The notes under the pieces: generated by a model
The model's database searches: none
Told to the model about the DNA's origin: nothing
What the model saw: only the letters and a program-made list of their open reading frames with translations
DNA from: Chlorobiota bacterium
GTDB taxonomy: Bacteria > Bacteroidota > Ignavibacteria > OLB7
Direction: 5' to 3'
DNA length: 64,000 nt
NCBI GenBank assembly: GCA_016700335.1
Contig: CP065014.1
Span: 347,001-411,000 of the forward strand
Shown here: positions 1 through 8,797 of the stretch, piece by piece
How the letters are laid out: each line of letters starts with the position of its first letter
Position numbering within the stretch: position 1 is the first letter of the stretch
Translations under genes and position numbers: made by a program

Positions 1-2
1 AA

Positions 3-164
3 AACAGAGTAGTACTCAAAGGAGATATTCCTACTCCATTAGCAAAACCATCAGGATGTCCGTTTAGAACTCGCTGTCCTGTTGCTCAACCAGAATGTGC
101 TAATGGATTTCCAGAATTTGTAGAGATAGAACCAGGACATATTGTTGCTTGCCCTTATACATAA
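3..164 (+). CDS. Oligopeptide/dipeptide ABC transporter ATP-binding protein, C-terminal end (partial)
   Basis: Only the last 53 codons are in the window; the gene enters from the left edge and stops with TAA at 162-164. The tail reads GDIPTPLAKPSGCPFRTRCP, then more residues, and ends in GHIVACPYT. This Cys-rich tail (CPFRTRCP followed by a late AC) is the signature of the oligopeptide/dipeptide transporter C-terminal region found in OppD, OppF, DppD and DppF. The protein would be a cytoplasmic ATPase driving peptide import. Which of these paralogues it is cannot be told from the tail. A good terminator follows 20 bp downstream, so this gene ends its operon. Confidence 0.85.
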   Translation, partial: NRVVLKGDIPTPLAKPSGCPFRTRCPVAQPECANGFPEFVEIEPGHIVACPYT

Positions 165-183
165 ATCATTTTGATTTTTTAAC

Positions 184-220
184 AAAAGCTTCAAGAATTT
201 CAACTTGAAGCTTTTTTTGT
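184..220 (+). terminator. Rho-independent terminator after the ABC ATPase gene
   Basis: A 12-bp perfect stem (184-195 pairing with 204-215, core GCTTCAAG/CTTGAAGC) with an 8-nt loop runs into a T tract. Confidence 0.85.
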
Positions 221-363
221 TTAATAAAATTAATTCCAATTAATTGGAAAAAATGTTTTGTTTAAAGTGAAATTATTTAATATATTTTGAAATATTAGAA
301 TTTACTAAATTAAAATTTTGAATTTCAAAGCCTAAAATTGATTAAAATAAAGTAATTTAAAAA

Positions 364-2619
364 TTGATATTTAAATCTGAAATAAGTAAACTTAAGTTTT
401 TGTTACTATTGAATTTTATTTTAATAGTAAAATTAGATTTAACTGCCCAAGTAACATTCCCAAATTTTAAGTTAAGCAAAACTACAAACGGATTTTTAAT
501 TGGTAAACTTCACGATAAAAATGGTATTCCAGCAGTTGGAGTATTAGTTCAAATATTAAGTGAATCAATTTCAACCTTCTCAAATGAGAGCGGCATTTTC
601 AGATTTAATGAAATCAAGCCAGGCAAATACTTAATATCTTTTGATGGTCAAATGTATGAATCTGATACAGAAGATAGTATAAATATTTTTGCAGGTGAAG
701 TTACAAAATATGATTTAGAATTAAAAAGTTATATACCTAATTCAGAAAGAATTTATATCTCAACTCAAGAGACAATTACATTAAATTTCGCACCAAATTC
801 TGTATCAATTATTGATAAAAATTTAATTGAAAATTTTAATATAAATAATTCATCAAGTATATTCAATAAGGTTTCTGGAATAAGTAGTTTCGAAAATGGA
901 ATTGGGATTAGAGGGAGCTCGGGCTTATCAGTAATAGCGAATGATAACTCATTATTTTTAATTGATGGTATTCCTCTTCAGAATCCTGACTATAATTTTA
1001 ACATTTCCAAAATAGTACCAGTAAACTCTTTAAACAAAGTTGAAGTTTTGAAAAATCCATGCTCTGGATTGTATGGAAATGGAGCTTCTAACGGAGCAGT
1101 AAATTTTGTGACTGATAATTCAAATTTAAAAAAAATGAATTTTCAAATTGGGTTTCAAAACAATATTTCATCTCTTGATAATTCTGTTGAATTTAATAGG
1201 GTGAATAAAAATTCTATGAATTACTTTGGTGATTTTGTTTTAAAAACGAATGCAGAAAAAATGGATTTGTTGTTAGGTTCAAATGTAAAATTTGGAAATA
1301 TTATTAATTCAAAATCCCAACTTTCTAGTGGGAACATATTAATAAAAACTAATTACCAAATTGATAATAATACTGCTATGAGGTTCTTAGGTTTAACTGG
1401 ATATAATATTGAAAACAATTTAATTGCAAATCTAAAAATAGATAGTTTGAATAATGATTTAGAATATTCTCAAAAACCATTTTCAAATTTAGGATATATG
1501 TTTAATACTAATTATGAAAGTGCATTTTCTGAAAACTTTAATTTTATAATATCTGCAGGAATTTTAGGTGGAACTACCTTTAACAATAATTTAGATTCAA
1601 TAATTGTAAGTTATAGAACCGTATCAATTGCAAGTAAGTTTAAATCTACTATTTCCCAATATATCAATTTTCAATATGGGTCAAATTTATCATCAAGTAG
1701 ATTTATCGGTAAATTATTTAATAACGTATTGTACAGGCAAATTTCAGAAATTTCAGCTGGAATGAACTTCCTGAATAATGAAGATATTGTTGGAAATATT
1801 TCAGCTCGATTTGAATTGATTCATACTCCTGGTATTGAACATGAATATGATTTGCAAATTAGCCCAAATATAGGAATTTCTTATCAACCATTCGATGATA
1901 CTTTTCTTAGAGCTTCTCTTACTCGTGGATATAAATCACCTACAATGTTCGAGTTGTTTTCCATTGGGAATAATAATGGTATAATCAACAACCCTAATTA
2001 TAAACTTATTACTCAAGGAGTATGGCATGGTGAGATTGGAGTCAGGCATTATTTGAAATTTAATGATTTAACATTTTTAACAGATGGAGCATTATTTGTG
2101 AATGAATTGTTTAGTTTAATTTCACCTTCATATCAAATTTTAAATGATAGTTTATTCTCTAAATATTTTAATATTAGCAGAGCAAAGATTTTAGGAGCAG
2201 AGTTGATTTTTAAAGTTACTCCTCAAAATGAAAAGTTTTTTATTGACCTTGGTTTTATAACAATGACATCTAAAGAACTAAAATTTAATACCCCTTTAAC
2301 TTCAAGACCAGAACAAATTTTTATTGCAAATTTTATGTATAATTTTAGATATTTCAAATTTGGTTTTAATTGTAAATTTAGTAATAAAAGTAGTCAACCA
2401 GATCATTTATTTGAGTTATTAAATTCCAATGTGAGTAATAGAACTGGTATATCCAATTTAGATATTAATTCAATAATTTATTTATCCAATTTTGTTCCAA
2501 TTAAAGCAGAATTGCTTTTAAATATTCAAAATGTTTTTGACACAAAAAATATTCAAGACTCAGGTTTGTTAACAAACCTACGGAATATCTATATTGGATT
2601 TAAGTATAATTTTTATTAA
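364..2619 (+). CDS. TonB-dependent receptor with carboxypeptidase-regulatory-like domain
   Basis: Predicted outer-membrane active transporter of 751 aa. The start is TTG at 364; it is preferred because it is followed directly by a signal peptide (hydrophobic run FLLLLNFILIV, cleavage near TAQ). After this comes a carboxypeptidase-regulatory-like beta-sandwich (about residues 45-115, beginning GFLIGKLHDKNG), then a plug domain (about 120-260, with IDGIPLQNP and the NGASNGAVNF end motif), then a beta-barrel finishing in an aromatic residue (FKYNFY), as outer-membrane barrels do. The substrate cannot be inferred. No partner genes are adjacent; the previous gene ends at a terminator and fumC lies 224 bp downstream. 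Family assignment is firm, specificity unknown. Confidence 0.85.
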   Translation: MIFKSEISKLKFLLLLNFILIVKLDLTAQVTFPNFKLSKTTNGFLIGKLHDKNGIPAVGVLVQILSESISTFSNESGIFRFNEIKPGKYLISFDGQMYESDTEDSINIFAGEVTKYDLELKSYIPNSERIYISTQETITLNFAPNSVSIIDKNLIENFNINNSSSIFNKVSGISSFENGIGIRGSSGLSVIANDNSLFLIDGIPLQNPDYNFNISKIVPVNSLNKVEVLKNPCSGLYGNGASNGAVNFVTDNSNLKKMNFQIGFQNNISSLDNSVEFNRVNKNSMNYFGDFVLKTNAEKMDLLLGSNVKFGNIINSKSQLSSGNILIKTNYQIDNNTAMRFLGLTGYNIENNLIANLKIDSLNNDLEYSQKPFSNLGYMFNTNYESAFSENFNFIISAGILGGTTFNNNLDSIIVSYRTVSIASKFKSTISQYINFQYGSNLSSSRFIGKLFNNVLYRQISEISAGMNFLNNEDIVGNISARFELIHTPGIEHEYDLQISPNIGISYQPFDDTFLRASLTRGYKSPTMFELFSIGNNNGIINNPNYKLITQGVWHGEIGVRHYLKFNDLTFLTDGALFVNELFSLISPSYQILNDSLFSKYFNISRAKILGAELIFKVTPQNEKFFIDLGFITMTSKELKFNTPLTSRPEQIFIANFMYNFRYFKFGFNCKFSNKSSQPDHLFELLNSNVSNRTGISNLDINSIIYLSNFVPIKAELLLNIQNVFDTKNIQDSGLLTNLRNIYIGFKYNFY

Positions 2620-2659
2620 TCAAGTTATAATAGATTTATAGTGTGATTAAAATTTAAAT

Positions 2660-2667
2660 TATTTTTG
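2660..2667 (+). promoter_or_regulatory. Possible -7 box (TATTTTTG) upstream of fumC
   Basis: Matches the Bacteroidota -7 consensus TAnnTTTG. It lies about 175 bp before the fumC start in very AT-rich sequence, and no clear -33 element is seen, so support is weak. Confidence 0.25.
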
Positions 2668-2843
2668 TAAAATAAATTTCATTGTTTAAAAATAATTTCT
2701 TCTAAAAAGAACATTAATAAAGTATAATTAAATCATTCTAATAATAGTTTTATGATTAAATAATCAAATAATTTATAAACTATTTTGTCAGTTAAAAAAA
2801 TCTGTTAATGAAAAAATAAATAAATAAAAATAAATTTAAAAAA

Positions 2844-4235
2844 ATGGATTTCAGAATTGAGAAGGATACTATGGGTGATGTGCAAGTTCCAACAGATAGG
2901 TATTATGGAGCACAAACTGCAAGGTCATTAACTAATTTTAAAATTGGAGGAGATAGATTCCCTAGAGAACTTATTTGTGCTCTAGGAGTTGTTAAAAAAG
3001 CAGCTGCATTAGCAAATTTTGATTTAGGTTTACTTTCACAAGAAAAAATGGATCTTATCATTTTAGCTGCAGATGAAGTTATCAGTGGTAAGCTAGATGA
3101 TCATTTCCCTCTTGTTGTTTGGCAAACTGGTAGTGGCACTCAATCAAATATGAATGCAAATGAAGTAATTTCAAATAGAGCAATTGAATTATCTGGAGGA
3201 GAAATGGGTTCTAAAAAACCAATACATCCTAATGATGATGTAAACATGAGTCAATCTTCTAATGATGTTTTTCCAACTGCTATGCATATTGCTGCAGCCG
3301 AAAGAATCAATAATCATTTAATCCCTAGAATTGAAAAACTTAGAGATACTTTTAATAAAAAATCCTTAGAAAACCAAAGTGTTGTCAAAATTGGAAGAAC
3401 TCATTTAATGGATGCAACGCCTGTAACATTAGGGCAAGAAATTTCTGGATGGGCTCATCAACTTACAATGGGAATCTCTAGAATTGAAGCTACTTTAAAT
3501 GGATTGTATGAACTTGCTCAAGGTGGAACCGCAGTTGGAACTGGATTAAATGCTCATCCAAAATTTGCGGATAAAGTAGCAGAAAAAATTTCAGAATTGA
3601 CTGGGTTAAAATTTGTGTCTGCACCAAATAAATTTGAAGCTTTAGCAACACATGATGCAGCTGTTTTTGCATCAGGAGCTTTAAAAACATTAGCATCATC
3701 TTTAATGAAAATTGCAAATGATATTCGTTGGCTTGCAAGCGGACCAAGAAGTGGCATTGGAGAAATTAGTATTCCAGAAAATGAACCAGGCAGTTCAATA
3801 ATGCCTGGGAAAGTTAACCCAACTCAAAGTGAAGCAATGACTATGGTTTGTGCACAAGTAATGGGTAATGATGTAGCAATTAATATAGGTGGTTCGAGTG
3901 GTAATTTTGAGTTAAATGTATATAAACCTTTAATTGTATTTAATCTTTTAAATTCAATCCGTTTGTTAGGTGATGCATGTGAAAGCTTTAATGATAATTG
4001 TGCTATTGGTATTGAACCAAACTTAGACGTTATTCAAAAACATCTTGAGAATTCTTTAATGCTAGTTACATCTCTAAATCCACATATTGGATATGATAAC
4101 GCAGCTAAGATTGCAAAGAAAGCCCATAAAGAAGGTAAAACCTTACGCCAAGTTGCTTTAGAACTCGAATTGTTGACTGATGAACAATTTACTCAATGGG
4201 TAAAACCTGAAGAAATGGTTCATCCAAATAGATGA
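2844..4235 (+). CDS. fumC: Class II fumarate hydratase
   Basis: Cytoplasmic TCA-cycle enzyme interconverting fumarate and L-malate, iron-independent and normally a homotetramer. The 463 aa length matches FumC. Visible family landmarks are TGSGTQSNMN (about 96-104), HPNDDVNMSQSSND (128-141), the histidine in GRTHLMDATP (His187) and the superfamily signature GSSIMPGKVNP (316-326), whose serine lies on the catalytic SS loop. ATG at 2844 fits the family N-terminus (FRIEKDTMG). It is monocistronic: 224 bp of AT-rich leader upstream and a weak hairpin downstream. Icd in the same window belongs to the same pathway but is not linked. Confidence 0.97.
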   Translation: MDFRIEKDTMGDVQVPTDRYYGAQTARSLTNFKIGGDRFPRELICALGVVKKAAALANFDLGLLSQEKMDLIILAADEVISGKLDDHFPLVVWQTGSGTQSNMNANEVISNRAIELSGGEMGSKKPIHPNDDVNMSQSSNDVFPTAMHIAAAERINNHLIPRIEKLRDTFNKKSLENQSVVKIGRTHLMDATPVTLGQEISGWAHQLTMGISRIEATLNGLYELAQGGTAVGTGLNAHPKFADKVAEKISELTGLKFVSAPNKFEALATHDAAVFASGALKTLASSLMKIANDIRWLASGPRSGIGEISIPENEPGSSIMPGKVNPTQSEAMTMVCAQVMGNDVAINIGGSSGNFELNVYKPLIVFNLLNSIRLLGDACESFNDNCAIGIEPNLDVIQKHLENSLMLVTSLNPHIGYDNAAKIAKKAHKEGKTLRQVALELELLTDEQFTQWVKPEEMVHPNR

Positions 4236-4256
4236 TATTATGCACTATCTATTAAA

Positions 4257-4284
4257 AAAAGTCATGTGAAAAATGACCTTTTCT
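4257..4284 (+). terminator. Weak terminator-like hairpin after fumC
   Basis: A short stem GTCAT/ATGAC (4261-4265 with 4273-4277), flanked by A and T runs that pair with one mismatch. Confidence 0.4.
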
Positions 4285-4328
4285 AATCTAATAATTTATA
4301 AATAAGTTTAATAATTTTAATTAAATAT

Positions 4329-5207
4329 ATGAAAATAAAAATCATTGTTATATGTGTTTTAACAATTTTCAGCTTAAATTTTTTAAAATCTCAAGAAAAA
4401 TTTAAACCTGAATTAAACCGACCGCTACATAAAGGCGACAAATACCTTTTTGAATCTGAATACACAGAATCAGGTAGTCAAAAAGCTACTGTTTCTGGTA
4501 TTAAGGTTATGGATACTAGTTCATTAAAGTCGTACTCGTTTAATGGTAGTGTATCCATAATAGATGTTGACGAATCAGGAAGAGAAATTAGAAAAAATTT
4601 AAAAGTGTCAAGTTTTACGCTTGCTGATGGTGCTGAGAAAAGTCAAATCTTAAAAAGTGGTCAAATTATTACTGCAACTTACACTTTAAATCAGTTACCA
4701 TTATTTGAAATCTCAGACTCAACAGAAATTCCTAAACCACTAACTGATTCAGCAAATTATAAAATCTTCAAAGAATTATTTGTTCAAAATGGTGGAACAG
4801 GACAAGTAGCAATGATTGGATTGGACAAACCACGTAAAATTGGTGAGAAATGGAAACTAGGTGAAAAAGAAATCAAAGAGTTTACATCTAATTTAGAAGG
4901 GGGTTTAGCAATGAAAAAATTTATAGGTATTGTATCTTTAAAAGAAAAAAAGATAATTAATGGAACTGAAAGTCTAATTTATGGAGTATCAATTTCTACA
5001 ACTAAACTAGAGATTCCAAAAATTAAAACAAAGTCGGGAAATATGAATATTAATATAGATTTTGCAATACCAGTTAAAGAATTGATGCCCCCAATTCAAA
5101 CTTTAATTTCTGTTAATGTGAAATTTACAGGTGAAATACCTGAACAAAAAAATGGATTAATTTTCATTGATTATAATATCAAAAAGGTTTCAAATATTAG
5201 TTTTTAA
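4329..5207 (+). CDS. Secreted protein of unknown function
   Basis: I do not recognise this 292-aa protein. It has an N-terminal signal peptide (IIVICVLTIFSLNFL, cleavage near KSQ), so it is exported to the periplasm or surface. The mature part is rich in beta-strand-like alternation and charged residues, with no Cys clusters, no metal motif and no recognisable T9SS sorting domain. It has a weak flavour of DUF6263-like secreted proteins (a repeated pattern of GEKWKLGE and a late ITIDFAIP-like strand), but that is only an impression. It is transcribed alone between fumC and the Hc1-like gene. Start ATG 4329 is chosen because the signal peptide follows immediately. Confidence 0.7.
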   Translation: MKIKIIVICVLTIFSLNFLKSQEKFKPELNRPLHKGDKYLFESEYTESGSQKATVSGIKVMDTSSLKSYSFNGSVSIIDVDESGREIRKNLKVSSFTLADGAEKSQILKSGQIITATYTLNQLPLFEISDSTEIPKPLTDSANYKIFKELFVQNGGTGQVAMIGLDKPRKIGEKWKLGEKEIKEFTSNLEGGLAMKKFIGIVSLKEKKIINGTESLIYGVSISTTKLEIPKIKTKSGNMNINIDFAIPVKELMPPIQTLISVNVKFTGEIPEQKNGLIFIDYNIKKVSNISF

Positions 5208-5330
5208 AGTATTTATTTTATTTTAAATATATATTTGATGAAATATGATTAATTGTAATTAAAGAATCTAATTAAACTTTATAACAAATATTATTTAAAT
5301 AATCTTCAACAAATAACTAACAATTTAATT

Positions 5331-5507
5331 ATGGAAAAATTTAATCAAATTCAAACCCTTTTAGAAACTTTTAAAATTGATTTTCAAAAGTTTTATGAAA
5401 AAGAAAATAATGCTGCTGGAGTTCGTGTTAGAAAACACATGCAACAATTACGAAAATTAGCTCAGGATATTCGTGATGATGTTCAATCTAAAAAAAATAT
5501 TGATTAA
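5331..5507 (+). CDS. Histone H1-like protein, Hc1 family
   Basis: A 58-aa ORF below common gene-calling cutoffs. It starts ATG 5331 and ends TAA 5505-5507. The sequence runs MEKFNQIQTLLETF, then FYEKENNAAGVRVRKHMQ, then LRKLAQDIRDDVQ. This pattern (an N-terminal helix, the NxAAGxRxRK block, a second helix LxxLAQxIR) is what I know from the short Hc1/histone-H1-like proteins of Bacteroidota and Chlamydiae, which bind DNA as small nucleoid proteins. Unlike longer relatives it lacks a Lys/Ala-rich repeat tail. It stands alone, with 123 bp before it and 165 bp after. Coding evidence is the family pattern and the clean frame; the recognition is from memory. Confidence 0.75.
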   Translation: MEKFNQIQTLLETFKIDFQKFYEKENNAAGVRVRKHMQQLRKLAQDIRDDVQSKKNID

Positions 5508-5603
5508 ATCTTATTAGTATTTGATTTAAAATTCAACAACAAGCTAAATAAATTTTGATTCTCAAATTGATTAATTGATTAATTAATTAGAATTACTTTT
5601 CCA

Positions 5604-5611
5604 TAACTTTG
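5604..5611 (+). promoter_or_regulatory. Putative -7 box (TAACTTTG) for the 5673 lipoprotein gene
   Basis: Exact TAnnTTTG match 62 bp before the start codon. Transcription would begin a few bases later, inside a 12-bp stem at 5614-5640. No clear -33 element. Confidence 0.45.
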
Positions 5612-5613
5612 CG

Positions 5614-5640
5614 AAGAAAGTATTTTAAAAATACTTTCTT
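5614..5640 (+). promoter_or_regulatory. Hairpin at the predicted 5' end of the lipoprotein mRNA
   Basis: A 12-bp inverted repeat AAGAAAGTATTT/AAATACTTTCTT (5614-5625 with 5629-5640) with a 3-nt loop, directly after the -7 box. It has no T tract. It may protect the mRNA 5' end or be an operator. A second perfect 14-bp palindrome (TTTCTAATTAGAAA, 5645-5658) follows. Confidence 0.4.
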
Positions 5641-5672
5641 GGAATTTCTAATTAGAAAATTTTATTTAAAAA

Positions 5673-6659
5673 ATGTTAAGTTTTAATCGAGTATTTAATA
5701 TTGTTTTTTTTATACTTATTCTATTTTTTTTAGGTTCTTGTGAAAATAACAAACCACAAGAGTTGTATTTAAAAGATAGTACGCTTATTACTCCAGTTTT
5801 TAATGATACTAACTTTGTCCTTCCTGTTTTTCCAACAGGAAGGATTATTGATTCAGTTTACACTTCAAATCCTGAGGGTATTTTCAAGCCAATATATGCT
5901 GTTACTAGCAAATCAACTTTAGATACATCAAGCCCCTTTAATTCTCAGCCAAACGGAATTAATATTTATGTTTACGATACTTTAAACAAAAGATATAATT
6001 TATCAATAACAGACTTTCAACAATGGATAGTTGGTGTTAATTTTATAGATGTTACTGGTGATAACAAATTTGATGTTATAGTTTATACATCAAGTGGTGG
6101 TAATGATGAGATTGCTTCAAATGGAATTATTATATTTTCACAAGTTGGTAATGCTACATTAAGAATATTTAAGTTATTAGAGAATTCTCCTGTTGTTAGA
6201 ACTGTAAAGGGGAGAAACTTAATATTAGTTCATAAAAGTTATTACCCAGAATTATTTTCGCATGCTGAATCCGTTGTTTATGTTGATGATTTATTAGAAT
6301 TTAGATCAGGAGAGTTTGTGAGTGTTAAAACCGAAAATAGAAGTTTTTTCACCAATGAAGCTGAAGTTTATTTAAAGGAATATTCTAACATAAGAAGTGT
6401 AAGGTCAAAATTAGTAAATCCATTAATAGATTCATTAAATCCTCTAACAGATAGTATTAAAGTGATTAGTGGTAAGATAGAAAATTTGAATAATAAGTTG
6501 CTTGGTTTAAGTTCGCTTGTTGTATTGCAATATAATAATGGTTTAGCAATCAGACAATTACGTACTTTTTGGACTTCTGAAAAAGAGTTCCTTCAAAATA
6601 AACTTGATTCAAATCAGTATAATGAATTGGTTAAAGTTTATGCAACTACTATAGAGTAA
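5673..6659 (+). CDS. Lipoprotein of unknown function
   Basis: A 328-aa protein with a lipoprotein signal peptide: hydrophobic FFILILFFLG then the lipobox LGSC, with the lipidated Cys at about residue 23. Around residue 128 it reads DVTGDNKFDVIVYTSSGGND, which resembles an FG-GAP/VCBS-type calcium-binding blade, but only one such element is clear. The C-terminal third (about 230-300) is Asn/Ser/Leu-rich and probably helical. No enzyme motif is seen. The gene is monocistronic between a TAACTTTG promoter-like box and a strong bidirectional terminator. Envelope anchoring is well supported; function is not. Confidence 0.75.
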   Translation: MLSFNRVFNIVFFILILFFLGSCENNKPQELYLKDSTLITPVFNDTNFVLPVFPTGRIIDSVYTSNPEGIFKPIYAVTSKSTLDTSSPFNSQPNGINIYVYDTLNKRYNLSITDFQQWIVGVNFIDVTGDNKFDVIVYTSSGGNDEIASNGIIIFSQVGNATLRIFKLLENSPVVRTVKGRNLILVHKSYYPELFSHAESVVYVDDLLEFRSGEFVSVKTENRSFFTNEAEVYLKEYSNIRSVRSKLVNPLIDSLNPLTDSIKVISGKIENLNNKLLGLSSLVVLQYNNGLAIRQLRTFWTSEKEFLQNKLDSNQYNELVKVYATTIE

Positions 6660-6671
6660 ATTAGTATTGTT

Positions 6672-6712
6672 AAAAAAAAAGCGTGAAATTTATTTCACGC
6701 TTTTTTTTTTTA
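6672..6712. terminator. Bidirectional terminator between convergent genes
   Basis: Stem GCGTGAAA/TTTCACGC (6681-6688 with 6693-6700), flanked by nine A on the left and more than ten T on the right, so it can end both the lipoprotein gene and the minus-strand S9 peptidase gene. Confidence 0.9.
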
Positions 6713-6725
6713 TTACATCAATAAA

Positions 6726-8606
6726 TTACTTTAGATACTTAGCTAAAAATTTCTCCATTTCATTATAGAAGTCAAATTTATTTTCTTCATTTTGAAATCC
6801 GTGACCTTCATTATCCTTAACCATATAAGGCACATCTATACCACGTTTTTTAAGTGCCTCAACCATCTGGTCTGCCTCTGCCTTATTAACCCTTGGGTCG
6901 TTAGCACCTTGAGCAATGAATAAAGGAGCAATAATTTTATCAACATGAAAAACTGGTGATGCATTCCTCATTAGAACACTATCCTTAACAGGGTCTCCCA
7001 CCATTTCATGCATCATATCTAAAAAAGGTTTCCAATAAGGTGGAATAGTTTTCATAAAAGTGAATAGATTAGAAACACCTACATAATCAACTCCACAGGC
7101 GTACAATTCTGGTGTGAATGTCATACCAGCTAAAGTTGCATAACCACCATAACTAGCACCATAAATACCTATTTTTTTTGGATTTGCAATACCTTGATTT
7201 ATTAGCCATTTAACACCATCAGAAATATCATCTTGCATTGTTTTGCCCCATTGTTTAAAACTTGATTCCCAAAATTTCTTTCCATACCCAATTGAACCTC
7301 TGAAATTCATTTGAAGTACAGCATAACCCCTATTAGCAAGGAATTGAACTTCAGGATTATAGCCCCAATTGTCCCTTGCCCATGGTCCTCCATGAGGGTT
7401 AATAATTACTGGTAAATTTTTTGGTTCTACTCCTTTTGGTAAAGTTAAATAACCATTTATAGTCATACCATCTCGGCTTTGATAACTTATTGGTTTCATT
7501 TCACACATCTCATCCTCAATAATCCAAGGTGCAGCATCTGCTAATTTTGTTAGTTGTTTTTTGGTAACATCATAAAAATAATAATTTGGATAAGATTTAT
7601 CTCCATAAGTGATAACAACCATTTTGTTCTCATCTTTGCTCATTCCGGCAATACCAACATTTTTTCCAGGTAATAAACTTTCAAGATTCTTTTGTAAATC
7701 TTCGCGATCTTTATCAAAAAATTTTTTGAATGGTCTCCAAGTTGTATAATTTGCGGAAGTAATAACTTTTCTTTTTTTAGAAAAAGATAATCCGCCTGCA
7801 TCAACTTCTGGATGTTCGAATATAGTTTCAAGTTCTTTTTTATTTTCAATATCATATTTAATAATTACAGATTTATCACGACCAATATTAGTATTAGCAT
7901 AAATAAATTTATTATCAAAAGTAAAAAGTTCTGGTGATAATTGTTCCTTAAAATTAGTTGTAATTACTGGCTTAAACTCATCCTTCTCAGTTTTACGATA
8001 AAGTAATGTATTCATAACTCCATTGTTGCTGAAGGCTATTCTAAGCTTCCCATCATGATCAGTCATCCAACCAGTTATATTACCAGGATTCGTTGCAACT
8101 TTATCCATTTTATTAGTTAGGAGATTAATTCTATAAACATCAAAAACTTGAGGGTTGTCTTTATTCATTTCAATTAAAATTTCACTATCAATTTCCTCTA
8201 AATAATCAGTAACTCTAACTGTTACCTTATCAAATGGAGTTAGTTCTTTCATGTTTTTACCAGTAATATCAACACTAAACAAGTGAAAGTTTTCATTACC
8301 TCCTTTATCTTGTGAATAAACAATTCTATTACTTCCTTTCCAGAAGAAGTTTGTTATACTTCTATCTTTTGAACTAGTTAATCGAACTTCTTTTTCTTCT
8401 CCAATCTTTTTAACAAATACATTAAGTCTGTTTTCATATGGTTTCAGATATGCTAAGTAGTTACCATCTGGAGATATTTCAAATCCTGCTACTTCAGGAT
8501 TCTTAAAAAAATCTTTCATTGGAATTACTCTTCCGAATTGATCTTGGAATGACATAAGAAAAATAAATAGTGATAGAATTGTTATTTTAAAAAAATTAGT
8601 TTTCAT
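6726..8606 (-). CDS. S9 family (prolyl oligopeptidase-type) serine peptidase, exported
   Basis: A 626-aa exported peptidase that probably removes dipeptides or acylated residues from short peptides in the periplasm. A signal peptide (FKITILSLFIFLMSF) is followed by a seven-bladed TolB-like propeller region (about 35-360, with ISPDGNYLAYL and similar repeats) that gates the active site, then an alpha/beta-hydrolase domain (about 370-626). The catalytic triad can be placed: Ser485 in GASYGG, Asp570 in GANDPRVN, His602 in NEGHGF. The oxyanion region NPHGGPWARD is also intact. It is transcribed alone, ending at the bidirectional terminator. It is full length for the DPP/acylaminoacyl-peptidase group; exact specificity is not predictable. 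Confidence 0.93.
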   Translation of the reverse strand: MKTNFFKITILSLFIFLMSFQDQFGRVIPMKDFFKNPEVAGFEISPDGNYLAYLKPYENRLNVFVKKIGEEKEVRLTSSKDRSITNFFWKGSNRIVYSQDKGGNENFHLFSVDITGKNMKELTPFDKVTVRVTDYLEEIDSEILIEMNKDNPQVFDVYRINLLTNKMDKVATNPGNITGWMTDHDGKLRIAFSNNGVMNTLLYRKTEKDEFKPVITTNFKEQLSPELFTFDNKFIYANTNIGRDKSVIIKYDIENKKELETIFEHPEVDAGGLSFSKKRKVITSANYTTWRPFKKFFDKDREDLQKNLESLLPGKNVGIAGMSKDENKMVVITYGDKSYPNYYFYDVTKKQLTKLADAAPWIIEDEMCEMKPISYQSRDGMTINGYLTLPKGVEPKNLPVIINPHGGPWARDNWGYNPEVQFLANRGYAVLQMNFRGSIGYGKKFWESSFKQWGKTMQDDISDGVKWLINQGIANPKKIGIYGASYGGYATLAGMTFTPELYACGVDYVGVSNLFTFMKTIPPYWKPFLDMMHEMVGDPVKDSVLMRNASPVFHVDKIIAPLFIAQGANDPRVNKAEADQMVEALKKRGIDVPYMVKDNEGHGFQNEENKFDFYNEMEKFLAKYLK

Positions 8607-8768
8607 AATAAATGATTTAAGTATAAAGAAGTTATGAATTTAATTAATAGCTAATGACGATTATTGATAATATAAAGTGTTTAGTAAAAAACAATTCGAA
8701 AAAGTAAAAACTTATATAGAAATTCAAAATTGTTAAAATGAAGTTATAAAATTTTGATTAAAGTTATT

Positions 8769-8776
8769 TACTTTTG
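8769..8776 (+). promoter_or_regulatory. Putative -7 box (TACTTTTG) for queC
   Basis: Exact TAnnTTTG match 22 bp before the queC ATG. The TTG at its end is in frame with queC and can be mistaken for the start codon. Confidence 0.5.
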
Positions 8777-8797
8777 CCAACAAAAAAATTTGTGATA

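Noticed and set aside
8774..8797. TTG start extending queC by 8 residues
   Set aside because: The TTG is part of a TAnnTTTG -7 box; the ATG at 8798 is preferred.
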